Shown in pieces: positions 39,196-47,682 of a stretch of 64,000 nucleotides of DNA; position 1 is the first letter of the stretch, and each line of letters opens with the position of its first letter. Source of the stretch: Nonomuraea solani (lineage in GTDB: Bacteria > Actinomycetota > Actinomycetes > Streptosporangiales > Streptosporangiaceae); NCBI RefSeq assembly GCF_900108335.1, contig NZ_FNVT01000007.1:310001-374000 (forward strand), given 5' to 3'. The notes beneath the pieces were generated by a model. It saw nothing but the letters and a program-made list of their open reading frames with translations. It did not search any database and was not told where the DNA came from. Both the position numbers and the translations under genes were made by a program.

Positions 39196-39912
39196 GGTAC
39201 CGTTCGACCGTGGTGGATCACCAGCCGTGATGCGGTAGCCGATGCCCCGCACGGTGAGCAGGATCGCTGGATGCCGCTCGTCGTCGCCCAGCCGCCGCCG
39301 CAGCCGCTTGACGTGCACGACGATGGTGTTGTTCGGCGGCTTGCCCTCGCTGCGCCACACCTTCCTGGTGATCTCGTGCTTGGTCACCACGCGGCCCGCG
39401 TTGCGCATCAGGTAGCGCAGCAGCTCGTACTCGCGCAGCGGCACGTGCACGGCCGCCCCGGCGACGCGGACGACGTGCGCGTCCTGGTCGAGCTCGATGT
39501 CGCCGACCCGCAGCAGGGGCAGGGACCCGGGGATGTGCGTGGCGTGGATCAGCGTCAGCAGCTCCTTGCACCGGTACGGCCGCGCCACACACGCCGTGGC
39601 CCCGGCCGCCAGGGCGCGCATGGCCAGCTCGGCGTCCTCGGGCCCGGTGCCCAGGATGATCGGCAGGGTGGCCAGCGAGCGGCGTACCGACTCGATGAGC
39701 GTCACCGGGTCGATGCCCGGCAGGCGCGCGCTCACCAGCAGCACGTCGGGCGGGCAGGCCCCGATGCGCAGCAGCGCGCCGGGGCCGTCCACGGCCCGCA
39801 CGACCGTGATGCCCTGCGCGGCCAGCTCCGTCAGACCGTGATCCGGATCGGCGACCAGGAGCTCGGGGCCGCCGGGGCGGTCGGACTGGGGTGCCGCCAT
39901 GGCCTGGGTCAC
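39193..39912 (-). CDS. OmpR-type winged-helix protein with atypical receiver domain
   Basis: A 239-residue response-regulator-like protein. Residues 17-125 form a receiver-like fold (L-L-V-A-D-P-D at the N-terminus), but the phospho-acceptor position in V-L-L-V-S-A-R-L-P-G is Ser61, and the conserved Lys is Arg (A-R-P-Y). Residues 140-235 are a full OmpR/PhoB winged helix (P-L-R-E-Y-E-L-L-R-Y-L-M-R-N, R-V-V-T-K, N-T-I-V-V-H-V-K-R-L-R-R-R-L, R-G-I-G-Y-R-I). It follows pstB by 31 bp and is probably the fifth gene of the pst operon, so it may regulate phosphate genes without phosphorylation. GTG at 39912 (GGAG upstream); ATG at 39900 is an alternative. Confidence 0.82.
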   Translation of the reverse strand: MTQAMAAPQSDRPGGPELLVADPDHGLTELAAQGITVVRAVDGPGALLRIGACPPDVLLVSARLPGIDPVTLIESVRRSLATLPIILGTGPEDAELAMRALAAGATACVARPYRCKELLTLIHATHIPGSLPLLRVGDIELDQDAHVVRVAGAAVHVPLREYELLRYLMRNAGRVVTKHEITRKVWRSEGKPPNNTIVVHVKRLRRRLGDDERHPAILLTVRGIGYRITAGDPPRSNGT

Positions 39913-39943
39913 GCTCGATCGCTCCGTTCCTGGTCTGCTTCTG

Positions 39944-40783
39944 TCAGCCGAACCGCCCGGTGATGTAGCCCTCGGTGCGCTTGTCGGCGGGGTTGCTGAA
40001 GATGCGCGCGGTGGAGTCGAACTCGACGAGCCGGCCGTGCCGCTCACCCCTTTCGTCCACCTCGGCGGTGAAGAAGGCCGTGCGCTCGGACACGCGGGCC
40101 GCCTGCTGCATGTTGTGGGTGACGATCACGATCGTGTAGTCCCGCGACAGGACCTGCATGAGGTCCTCGATCTTGGTGGTGGCGATCGGGTCGAGCGCCG
40201 AGCAGGGCTCGTCCATGAGGATCACGTCCGGTTTGACCGCGATGGCGCGGGCGATGCACAGGCGCTGCTGCTGGCCGCCGGACAGCGCGAGGGCGTTCTG
40301 TTTGAGCTTGTCCTTGACCTCGTCCCATAACGCCGCGCGGTGCAGGGCCTCCTCGACGATCTCGTCCAGTCCCCTGCGCTGGCCGTTGATGCGCGGGCCG
40401 TAGGCGATGTTGTCGAAGACGGACTTGGGGAACGGGTTGGGCTTCTGGAAGACCATGCCGATCCGGCGGCGTACCTCGATGGGGTCGACGGACTCGCCGT
40501 AGAGGTCCTCGGTGTAGTAGGTCACCTTGCCGGCCACGCGGGCGTCCAGGATGAGGTCGTTCATCCGGTTGAGGCAGCGCAGCACCGTGCTCTTGCCACA
40601 GCCTGAGGGGCCGATCAGCGCGGTGATCTCCTGCGGGGCGATGCGCATGTTCACGCCGCGCACCGCCTCGTAGTCGCCGTAGAAGACCGACAGGTCCTGG
40701 AGGGTGAAGACGGGGTCGAACAGGTCCGGCAACTGGGAGGGGGCCATGGCCTTCTCGGATCGCGGGGTCGTGGGGGTGGTCAC
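39944..40783 (-). CDS. pstB: phosphate ABC transporter ATP-binding protein PstB
   Basis: A 279-residue ABC ATPase. The PstB layout is clear: F-Y-G-D-Y-E-A-V near the start, Walker A G-P-S-G-C-G-K-S-T, M-N-D-L-I after it, the Q-loop F-Q-K-P-N-P-F-P-K-S, signature L-S-G-G-Q-Q-Q-R, Walker B V-I-L-M-D-E-P-C-S-A-L-D-P and switch H in V-T-H-N-M-Q-Q-A. It powers high-affinity phosphate import with PstSCA. A GTG start at 40783 lies just after the pstA stop. Confidence 0.95.
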   Translation of the reverse strand: MTTPTTPRSEKAMAPSQLPDLFDPVFTLQDLSVFYGDYEAVRGVNMRIAPQEITALIGPSGCGKSTVLRCLNRMNDLILDARVAGKVTYYTEDLYGESVDPIEVRRRIGMVFQKPNPFPKSVFDNIAYGPRINGQRRGLDEIVEEALHRAALWDEVKDKLKQNALALSGGQQQRLCIARAIAVKPDVILMDEPCSALDPIATTKIEDLMQVLSRDYTIVIVTHNMQQAARVSERTAFFTAEVDERGERHGRLVEFDSTARIFSNPADKRTEGYITGRFG

Positions 40784-40790
40784 GGTCTGT

Positions 40791-41669
40791 TCACCACCGC
40801 TTCTGGGAGCGATTGCGTACGTAGATGGCGACGGAGTTCATCGCGATGATCACGATCAGCAGCAGCACGATGGCCGCCGACGACAGGTCGTGGAAGGACT
40901 CGCGTGACTGGCTGATCCAGCCGTAGATCTGGATCGGCAGCACGGTGTAGCCGCTGAGCAGGCCGTCGGGGATGTAGGCGACGTAGGTCAGGCCGCCGAG
41001 CAGCAGCAGCGGGGCCGCCTCGCCGGCCGCCCGCGACAGGGCCAGGATGGAGCCGGTGGCCATGCCGGGGATCGCCGAGGGCAGCACCTGCCGCCAGATG
41101 GTCTGCCATTTGGTGGCGCCCAGGCCGTAGGAGGCGTTGCGGATCTCGCCCGGCACCGCGCGGATGGCCTCGCGGGAGGCGATGATCACGATCGGCAGCA
41201 CGAGCAGCGACAGCGTGATCGACGCGGTGATCACCGTGGTGCCGAAGCCGAAGCCGCGGGCGATGACGCCGAGGCCGAGGATGCCGTACACGATGGACGG
41301 GATGGCGGCCAGGTTGGCGATGTTCAGCTCGATCAGCCGGTTGTACCAGCGGCGGTGGTCGGCGTACTCCTCCAGGTAGATGGCGCCCAGGATGCCGACC
41401 GGCAGGCAGAACACCGCGGTCATGCCGATCACCCACAGGCTGCCGAACAGCGCCGACTTCGCGCCCGCCCGCTCGGGGCGGCGGATCGACGGGAAGTTCT
41501 CCCACAACCTCGGGTCGAGCCGCGACCAGCCCTTGTAGACGACGTAGACGAGCAGCGTCACCAGGAAGGCCACCGCGACGGCCAGGCACAGCCGCAGCAC
41601 CAGCTTGAAGGCGATGTCGCCCCACGGGACGCGGCGCCGGACGAGCAGCCGCCGCTGGGTGGCGGTCAT
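40791..41669 (-). CDS. pstA: phosphate ABC transporter permease PstA
   Basis: A 292-residue permease with six TM segments. It has the PstA/PstC binding-protein-dependent transport signature around the EAA loop (E-A-I-R-A-V-P-G-E-I-R-N-A-S-Y-G-L-G-A-T-K-W) and the sequence L-R-A-G-E-A-A-P-L-L-like segment (S-R-A-A-G-E-A-A-P-L) typical of PstA. The N-terminus has Arg-rich R-R-L-L-V-R-R-R. It starts inside the pstC stop region (4-nt overlap). Confidence 0.94.
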   Translation of the reverse strand: MTATQRRLLVRRRVPWGDIAFKLVLRLCLAVAVAFLVTLLVYVVYKGWSRLDPRLWENFPSIRRPERAGAKSALFGSLWVIGMTAVFCLPVGILGAIYLEEYADHRRWYNRLIELNIANLAAIPSIVYGILGLGVIARGFGFGTTVITASITLSLLVLPIVIIASREAIRAVPGEIRNASYGLGATKWQTIWRQVLPSAIPGMATGSILALSRAAGEAAPLLLLGGLTYVAYIPDGLLSGYTVLPIQIYGWISQSRESFHDLSSAAIVLLLIVIIAMNSVAIYVRNRSQKRW

Positions 41670-42604
41670 TCGTACACCTCCCGGAACTTGCGGACCAGCC
41701 GGGCGCTGACGAAGTTCATCGCGAACGTGATGAGGAACAGCAGGGCGCCGACGGCGAAGATGGTCTTGTAGTCGAGCGAGGCGGTCGGCAGGTCACCGGA
41801 GCCGGCCTGGGCGATGAACCCGGTCATCGTCTGCATGGCGTCCAGCGGGTTGAACGACAGCGCGGGCTTGTTGCCCGACGCGATCGCGACGATCATCGTC
41901 TCGCCGATGGCCCGCGAGATGGCCAGCACGAACGAGGCCACCACGCCCGACAGCGCGGCGGGCAGCACCACGCGCACGGCCACGAGCCTGGTCGACGATC
42001 CCAGGGCGTAGGCGCCGTCGCGCAGGCCCTGGGGCACCGCCGACATGGCGTCCTCCGACAGCGACGCCACGGTCGGGACGATCATGACGCCCATGACGAG
42101 GCCGGCCGAGATCGCGTTGAAGATGTCCGGTTGCAGGCCGGCGGGCAGGTACGTCTGGAGCGCGGGGGTGACGAAGCGCAGGGCGAAGAAGCCGTACACG
42201 ACGGTCGGGACGCCCGCGAGGACCTCCAGGATCGGCTTGAAGACCTTGCGGGTGCGGGCGTGGGCGTACTCGCTCAGGTAGAGCGCGGCGCCCAGCCCGA
42301 GCGGGATCGCGACCACGACGGCGATCAACGTGATCAGGAACGTGGCCGTGACCAGCGGCAGCACGCCGTAGGCGGGCGGTTCGAAGAGCGGCGCCCAGAC
42401 CGTGGTGGTGAAGAACTCCGCCACGCTCACCGACTCGAAGAACTCGGCGGTGGGCGGCACCAGCGAGATCACGATGCCCGCGGTCGTGGCGACCGACACC
42501 AGGGCGGCGGCCACGAGCACGACCTGGACCGCGCGTTCCCCGTAGCGCGAGCGGGCCCTCTCCAGCGGGCTCGCCGGAGAGGGCTCGGTGCCGGTCGTGC
42601 TCAT
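41666..42604 (-). CDS. pstC: phosphate ABC transporter permease PstC
   Basis: A 312-residue permease. It has an N-terminal TM, then five more with the PstC tag P-L-V-T-A-T-F-L-I-T, A-L-Y-L-S-E-Y-A, E-V-L-A-G-V-P-T-V-V-Y-G-F-F-A and the EAA-like loop D-A-M-S-A-V-P-Q-G-L-R-D-G-A-Y-A-L-G, and A-I-S-R-A-I-G-E-T-M-I-V near the end. ATG at 42604 overlaps the pstS stop (ATGA). Second gene of the pst operon. Confidence 0.94.
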   Translation of the reverse strand: MSTTGTEPSPASPLERARSRYGERAVQVVLVAAALVSVATTAGIVISLVPPTAEFFESVSVAEFFTTTVWAPLFEPPAYGVLPLVTATFLITLIAVVVAIPLGLGAALYLSEYAHARTRKVFKPILEVLAGVPTVVYGFFALRFVTPALQTYLPAGLQPDIFNAISAGLVMGVMIVPTVASLSEDAMSAVPQGLRDGAYALGSSTRLVAVRVVLPAALSGVVASFVLAISRAIGETMIVAIASGNKPALSFNPLDAMQTMTGFIAQAGSGDLPTASLDYKTIFAVGALLFLITFAMNFVSARLVRKFREVYE

Positions 42605-43584
42605 CCGCCGGCCTGGGTCTTCAGCTTGGCCAGGTCTCCCTGGAGCTCGGTCTCCTGCTGGGCGTTGAGCGGGATGAACTTGGCGTCCTCGGCGATCTGC
42701 TTGTGGTTGGCCACGTAGTACTCGACGAAGGCCAGCACCTCGGGCCGCTTGAGCGAGGCGGCCTTGGGATAGATGAACAGCGGCCGCGACAGCGGCTTGT
42801 ACGTGCCGTCCTGCGCGCTCTGCACGCTCGGCCCGACGCACCCGTCGCCGCTGTCGACCTGCACGGCCTTGAGCTTGCCGGCGTTCTCCTCGAAGTAGGA
42901 GAACCCGAAGTAGCCGAGCCCGCCCTTGGAGCCCGCCACGCCCTGGACGGTGACGTTGTCGTCCTCGCTCGGGCTGTAGTCGGTACGGCTCTTGCCCTCC
43001 TCGCCGTTGATCACGTCGGTGAAGTAGTCGAACGTGCCGGAGTCGGTGCCGGCGCCGAACAGTTTGAGCGGTTCACTGGGGAACTTGGCGTCCACCTGGT
43101 TCCAGTTGTTCACTTTGGAGCCGGGCTCCCACATCTTCTTGAGCTGCTCCACGGTGAGGCAGTTCGCCCAGGTGTTCTCCTTGTGCACGACCACCGTGAG
43201 GGCGTCGTTGGCCACCGAGAACTCCTCATAGGCGATGTTCTTGGCCTGGCACGCCGCCTTCTCCTCGTCCTTGATCGGGCGGGAGGCGTTGGAGATGTCG
43301 GTCTCGCCGTTGCAGAACTTCTCGAAGCCGCCGCCGGTGCCGGACGTGCCGACCGTGACCCGCACCTTGGCCTGCTGCTCGGCGAACAACTCGGCCGCCG
43401 CCGTGGACAGCGGCGCGACCGTGCTGGAGCCGTCGACCTTCACGTCGCCGGCCAGCTCCTTGGCCGGCTGGGACGCGCCCGGCTCCTGTTCGGCGGCGGT
43501 CTGGTTGCCGCCGCCGCACGCGGCGAGCCCGATGGCGCCGGCCGCCACGACCAGGGCGAGTGCGGTCCGCATTCGATTGCTCAC
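42601..43584 (-). CDS. pstS: phosphate-binding lipoprotein PstS
   Basis: A 327-residue periplasmic-type binding protein. It has a lipoprotein signal peptide ending L-A-A-C (Cys23), then the PstS pattern V-D-G-S-S-T-V-A-P-L-S, the phosphate-binding T-S-G-T-G-G-G-F-E-K-F, D-I-S-N-A-S-R-P-I-K, and D-S-G-T-F-D-Y-F-T. The best start is GTG at 43584: GGAGGA lies 6 nt upstream, whereas the ATG at 43590 abuts it. First gene of pstSCAB; a PHO-box candidate lies 73 bp upstream. Confidence 0.93.
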   Translation of the reverse strand: MSNRMRTALALVVAAGAIGLAACGGGNQTAAEQEPGASQPAKELAGDVKVDGSSTVAPLSTAAAELFAEQQAKVRVTVGTSGTGGGFEKFCNGETDISNASRPIKDEEKAACQAKNIAYEEFSVANDALTVVVHKENTWANCLTVEQLKKMWEPGSKVNNWNQVDAKFPSEPLKLFGAGTDSGTFDYFTDVINGEEGKSRTDYSPSEDDNVTVQGVAGSKGGLGYFGFSYFEENAGKLKAVQVDSGDGCVGPSVQSAQDGTYKPLSRPLFIYPKAASLKRPEVLAFVEYYVANHKQIAEDAKFIPLNAQQETELQGDLAKLKTQAGG

Positions 43585-43656
43585 GATCATTCCTCCGGCT
43601 CCTGACGAGCCCGGCCGCGACCAGGCATCCGAGTCCCGCAATCGCATAGAAATCCG

Positions 43657-43678
43657 TCAATGTGAACAGACGGGAAAC
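43657..43678 (-). promoter_or_regulatory. PHO-box-like direct repeats upstream of pstS
   Basis: On the minus strand, two adjacent 11-bp units GTTTCCCGTCT and GTTCACATTGA resemble the actinobacterial PhoP repeat consensus (GTTCACC-type). They sit 73 bp upstream of the pstS start, where activation at the pstS promoter would be expected. The match is partial. Confidence 0.5.
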
Positions 43679-43819
43679 AGCGCTTGAGCACTCACTGAAT
43701 TCATTGATGATCATCTATATATGGTTTTCGCCTGGCAGGCGCCGCGCACCGGCTCCTGCTCACGCGCGGCCCCCCGGCCTGACCGCCGGTTCCCATACTG
43801 GGATGGGGTATGGTCTAAG

Positions 43820-43837
43820 TCGTACAGACATGTACGA
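43820..43837. promoter_or_regulatory. inverted repeat before the molybdoenzyme operon
   Basis: TCGTAC and GTACGA (6-bp perfect arms, 6-nt spacer) lie 14 bp upstream of the first gene. The location, overlapping the probable transcription start region, fits a repressor site. Confidence 0.45.
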
Positions 43838-43851
43838 GATAGGAGGAGCCG

Positions 43852-44334
43852 ATGGTCGGCCACACCCTGCGGGCGAACGGGCGGTCCCACGACCTGCCGA
43901 CGGACCCGCGCGTCAGCCTGCTCGACCTCCTGCGTGAGGGGCTCGGGCTCACCGGCACCAAGAAGGGCTGCGACCAGGGCGCCTGTGGGGCGTGCACGGT
44001 CCTGCTCGACGGTGAGCGGGTCAACTCCTGCCTGGTGCTCGCGGTCCAGTGCGCGGGCATGGAGGTCACCACGATCGAGGGCGTGGCGCATCCCGTGCAG
44101 GAGGCGCTCGTGCGCCACGACGGGTTCCAGTGCGGCTACTGCACCTCGGGGCAGATCTGCTCGATCATCGCCATGCTGGCCGAGCACCGCGCCGGCGCGC
44201 CCAGCGCCGTGACCGGTGATCTCACCGCTCCCGCGCCGCTGAGCGACGCGGAGATCAGGGAGCGGCTGTCGGGCAACCTGTGCCGGTGCGGCGCCTACAA
44301 CGGCATCGTCGCCGCCGTCAGGGAGCTGTCATGA
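43852..44334 (+). CDS. xanthine dehydrogenase family 2Fe-2S subunit (PaoA-like)
   Basis: A 160-residue iron-sulfur subunit with two [2Fe-2S] domains. The plant-ferredoxin-type cluster uses Cys40, 45, 48 and 60 (C-D-Q-G-A-C-G-A-C); the helical second cluster uses Cys94, 97 (C-G-Y-C-T-S-G) and Cys144, 146 (N-L-C-R-C). It passes electrons from the molybdenum subunit towards FAD. No twin-arginine signal is seen at the N-terminus, unlike E. coli PaoA, so this enzyme should be cytoplasmic. Shine-Dalgarno GGAGGAG. Confidence 0.92.
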   Translation: MVGHTLRANGRSHDLPTDPRVSLLDLLREGLGLTGTKKGCDQGACGACTVLLDGERVNSCLVLAVQCAGMEVTTIEGVAHPVQEALVRHDGFQCGYCTSGQICSIIAMLAEHRAGAPSAVTGDLTAPAPLSDAEIRERLSGNLCRCGAYNGIVAAVRELS

Positions 44335-45302
44335 GGCCCTTCGTGTACGAGCGGCCGGCCGATCTTTCCGAGGCCGTCGAGCTGGGGGCGGCGGGGACGT
44401 ACCTGGCGGGCGGGACGAACCTGGTCGATCTGATGCGGCAGGAGGTGGAACGCCCGGAGCGGGTGATCGACATCTCGCGGCTGCCGCTGGACCGGATCGA
44501 GGACCTGCCCGGCGGCGGCCTGCGGATCGGGGCGCTGGCCCGCAACGCGCGGGTGGCGGCCGACGACCGGGTGCGGGCGCGGTACCCGGTGCTGGCCCGC
44601 GCCCTGCTCAGCGGGGCCTCGCCGCAGCTCCGCAACCGGGCGACGGTCGGCGGCAACCTGCTGCAGCGCACCCGCTGCGGCTACTTCTACGACGTCGGCG
44701 CCGCCTGCAACAAGCGCGTGCCGGGGGCGGGCTGCGAGGCGATCGGCGGGCTCGACCGGGGACACGCCGTCCTGGGGGCGAGCGAGAGCTGCGTCGCCGT
44801 GCACCCCTCCGACATGTGCGTGGCGCTGGCGGCGCTCGGCGCGACCGTCAACCTCGCCGGCGTGCACGGTGCGCGGGCGGTGCCGGTGACGGACTTCCAC
44901 CTGCTGCCGGGGCGGACGCCGCACGTCGAGACCGTGCTCGGGAACGACCTGGTCACCAGCGTGGACCTGCCGCCGGGGCTGCCGGCCCACGGCGCCTACG
45001 TCAAGGTGCGCGACCGGGCCAGTTTCGCCTTCGCGCTGGTCAGCGTGGCCGTGCTGCTGCACGTCGAGGACGGCGGGATCGGCACGGTACGCATCGCGCT
45101 CGGTGGCGTGGCGGCCAGGCCGTGGCGCGCGTACGAGGCGGAAGAGCTGCTCACCGGGGCGGCGCCGGACGAGCGGGCCTTCCGCGAGGCGGCCGTGGCG
45201 GCGCTGGCCGGGGCGCGGCCCCTGCGGGACAACGCGTTCAAGGCTGAGCTGGCCCGGCGGCTGATCCAGCGCACCCTCACCGAACTGGCGGGACCGTCAT
45301 GA
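44331..45302 (+). CDS. molybdenum hydroxylase FAD subunit with extra [4Fe-4S] cysteines (PaoB-like)
   Basis: A 323-residue FAD_binding_5/CO-dehydrogenase flavoprotein subunit. FAD contacts are Y-L-A-G-G-T-N-L-V-D and A-T-V-G-G-N-L. Directly after the latter, an insertion carries Cys116, Cys126, Cys135 and Cys154 (R-C-G-Y-F-Y, A-A-C-N-K-R, G-A-G-C-E-A, S-E-S-C-V), spaced as in E. coli PaoB, where these bind a [4Fe-4S] cluster. It connects the iron-sulfur and molybdenum subunits. The start overlaps the previous stop. Confidence 0.9.
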   Translation: MRPFVYERPADLSEAVELGAAGTYLAGGTNLVDLMRQEVERPERVIDISRLPLDRIEDLPGGGLRIGALARNARVAADDRVRARYPVLARALLSGASPQLRNRATVGGNLLQRTRCGYFYDVGAACNKRVPGAGCEAIGGLDRGHAVLGASESCVAVHPSDMCVALAALGATVNLAGVHGARAVPVTDFHLLPGRTPHVETVLGNDLVTSVDLPPGLPAHGAYVKVRDRASFAFALVSVAVLLHVEDGGIGTVRIALGGVAARPWRAYEAEELLTGAAPDERAFREAAVAALAGARPLRDNAFKAELARRLIQRTLTELAGPS

Positions 45303-47599
45303 GCATCGCCGCGAAGGGCTTCGGCCTGGTCATGCGTGCCGTGGGCAAGGTGGCCCGGCTCCTGCCGGACGGCCGCCACGATCCGCTGTCCACCGAGCCC
45401 GGCGAGGTCGGCCGCCTGGTGGACCGGGTGGACGGGCCGGACAAGGTGTCGGGTGCCATCCGGTACACCGCCGACCACGTGCCGGAGGGGCTCGCGTACG
45501 CGGTGCCCGTGCCGAGCGCGACCGCCAAGGGCCGCGTCACGGGCATCGACACCTCGGCGGCGTCGGCCGCGCCCGGCGTGCTGCTGGTGATGACGCACGA
45601 GAACGCGCCGGAGATGCGGCCCACCGGCGCGTACGCCACGCTCAGGGCCCCGGTCGGGGCCGCCGCGATGAGCCTGCCGATCCTGAACACCGACCGCGTC
45701 CACTGGCACGGCCAGCCGGTCGCGGTCGTCGTGGCCGGCACGCGGGAGCAGGCCGAGCACGCGGCGGGGCTGGTCGTGGTGCGCTACGCCGCCGAGCCGG
45801 CGGTGCTGGCGATGACGGACGAGGGGGCGCGTACCCCGGCCCACTCCGTGCTGGAGGAGTCGCGTACCGTCGTCGGCGACGCGCGGGCGGGGCTGGCGGG
45901 CGCGGCGGTGACGGTGCGGGCGGAGTACACCACGCCGCTCGAACACCACAACGCGATGGAGCCGTACGCCACGCTGGCGATGTGGGACGGCGACGACCTC
46001 ACCGTGTACGACACCTCGCAGTACCCGTACGGCCTCAAGGAGATGCTGGCCGGGAAGTTCGGCCTGCCGATGCGGCGGGTGCGGGTGCTGGCCCCGTACA
46101 TCGGGGGCGGGTTCGGCGGCAAGACGACGGCCTGGCCGCACGTGGCGCTGACGGTGGCCGCCGCCAGGCTCGCCGGGCGGCCGGTCAAGCTCGTGCTGTC
46201 GCGCGGGCAGACGTACACCATGACCGGCGGCCGGGCGCCCACGCGCAGCCGGATCCGGCTCGGCGCGGACGATCAGGGGCATTTGACCGCGATCGTGCAC
46301 GACGCGCTGTCCACGTGCTCGGCCGACGAGTTCGCCGAGGCCGCCATCGCCGCCTCCCGTCACCTGTACGCCTGCCCCAACCTCACCGCGCACCAGCGGG
46401 TGGTGCGGGTGGACCGGATCCAGAACGCGTTCCTGCGCGGGCCCGGCGTGACCCCCGGGTCGTTCGCCATGGAGTCGGCGATGGACGAGCTGGCCTGGGA
46501 GCTCGGGATGGACCCGCTCGACCTGCGGCTGCGCAACGAGCCTGAACGTGATCCGGTCTCCGGGCGGCCGTTCACGAGCCGGCATCTGCGCGAGGCGTAC
46601 CTGCTCGGCGCGGAGGCGTTCGGCTGGCGCGAGCGCGCGCCCGCGCCGCGCGCCACCCGCGACGGGCGCTGGCTGGTCGGGCAGGGCATGGCCGCCGCGA
46701 TCAACCCGGACGCGGTGCTCATCGCGGCGATACGGCTGCGGCTGCGCGCCGACGGCACGGTGACCCTCCACAGCAGCACGAACGAGCTGGGCGCGGGCAC
46801 CGCGACCGCCCAGATCCAGGCCGCGGCGCAGCGGCTGGGCGTGCCGATGGGGAAGATCCGTTTCCTGCAGGGCGACTCGGACGTGGCCAAGACCCGCATC
46901 CCCGGCGCCTCGGCGGCGACGACGACGCTCGCCTCGGCGGTCTGGTCGGCGCGCGACCACCTGGTCCGCGAGCTGCTCGCGCTCGTCAAGGGCACCGATT
47001 CGCCGCTGGCCGGGCGGCGGGCGGGTGAGGTGGCGACGCGCGACGAGGGCCTGTACCTGCCGGACGGGCGGGGCGAGAGCTACCGGCGGATCCTGGCCAG
47101 GGCCGGGCGGGAGGAGGTGGAGGTGACCGGGAGGTCCGCGCCGCCGTACCAGACGATCAAGCGCTCGACCAGCACGTACGGCGCGCACTTCGCGGAGGTG
47201 CGGGTGGACGCGGACACCGGCGAGGTGCGCGTCACCCGCTGGACGGGCGCGTTCGACGGAGGCCGGATCGTCTCGCCCAAGCAGGCCGCCGGGCAGATGC
47301 GCGGCGGGATCATCATGGGCATCGGCATGGCGCTGATGGAGGAGACCCTGCTCGACGAGCGCTCGGGCCGGATCGTCAACGCGAACCTGGCCGGCTCTCA
47401 TATCCCGGTGCACGCCGACGTACCGGACATCGACGTGCGCTTCGTGGACCGGCCCGACCCGCAGACGCCGCTCGGCGCCAAGGGCATCGGCGAGCTGGGC
47501 ATCGTGGGGGTGGCGGCGGCGGTCGCCAACGCGGTCCACCACGCCACCGGTAAGCGGGTCCGCGACCTGCCCATCACTCCGGAGAAGGTCTTCACCTGA
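45299..47599 (+). CDS. xanthine dehydrogenase family molybdopterin-binding subunit (PaoC-like)
   Basis: A 766-residue catalytic subunit. It has the N-terminal a/b hammerhead domain and the Mo-co domain. The catalytic base is probably Glu732 in A-K-G-I-G-E-L-G, which lies near the C-terminus as expected, and the cofactor-binding G-G-G-F-G-G-K stretch occurs at about 268-274. The motif of CO dehydrogenase (A-Y-R-C-S-F-R) is absent, so the enzyme is an aldehyde oxidoreductase or purine-type hydroxylase, not Cox. Closest layout is E. coli PaoC. It overlaps the FAD gene by 4 bp. No chaperone (PaoD/XdhC) or moaD gene follows in the window. Confidence 0.9.
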   Translation: MSIAAKGFGLVMRAVGKVARLLPDGRHDPLSTEPGEVGRLVDRVDGPDKVSGAIRYTADHVPEGLAYAVPVPSATAKGRVTGIDTSAASAAPGVLLVMTHENAPEMRPTGAYATLRAPVGAAAMSLPILNTDRVHWHGQPVAVVVAGTREQAEHAAGLVVVRYAAEPAVLAMTDEGARTPAHSVLEESRTVVGDARAGLAGAAVTVRAEYTTPLEHHNAMEPYATLAMWDGDDLTVYDTSQYPYGLKEMLAGKFGLPMRRVRVLAPYIGGGFGGKTTAWPHVALTVAAARLAGRPVKLVLSRGQTYTMTGGRAPTRSRIRLGADDQGHLTAIVHDALSTCSADEFAEAAIAASRHLYACPNLTAHQRVVRVDRIQNAFLRGPGVTPGSFAMESAMDELAWELGMDPLDLRLRNEPERDPVSGRPFTSRHLREAYLLGAEAFGWRERAPAPRATRDGRWLVGQGMAAAINPDAVLIAAIRLRLRADGTVTLHSSTNELGAGTATAQIQAAAQRLGVPMGKIRFLQGDSDVAKTRIPGASAATTTLASAVWSARDHLVRELLALVKGTDSPLAGRRAGEVATRDEGLYLPDGRGESYRRILARAGREEVEVTGRSAPPYQTIKRSTSTYGAHFAEVRVDADTGEVRVTRWTGAFDGGRIVSPKQAAGQMRGGIIMGIGMALMEETLLDERSGRIVNANLAGSHIPVHADVPDIDVRFVDRPDPQTPLGAKGIGELGIVGVAAAVANAVHHATGKRVRDLPITPEKVFT

Positions 47600-47682
47600 G
47601 ACCTTGAGACGTGCGGCAGAGCCCGGGCGCGCGGTTCGGCGTCCGGGTCTGACCGTTGCCGGGATTTCGGTCCCGGCGGAAG

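Larger units (their letters stand above)
43585..43851. promoter_or_regulatory. divergent control region of pst and molybdoenzyme operons
   Basis: A 267-bp divergent region with lower GC. It contains the PHO-box candidate (43657-43678) on the pstS side and, on the other side, an inverted repeat TCGTAC-AGACAT-GTACGA at 43820-43837 just before the Shine-Dalgarno of the molybdoenzyme operon. An AT-rich stretch at 43700-43730 could supply promoters in either direction. Confidence 0.5.

Noticed and set aside
43735..43850. Plus-strand frame upstream of the PaoA-like subunit (from 43721)
   Set aside because: It runs out of frame into the subunit gene and starts inside the divergent promoter region; it has no family signature.
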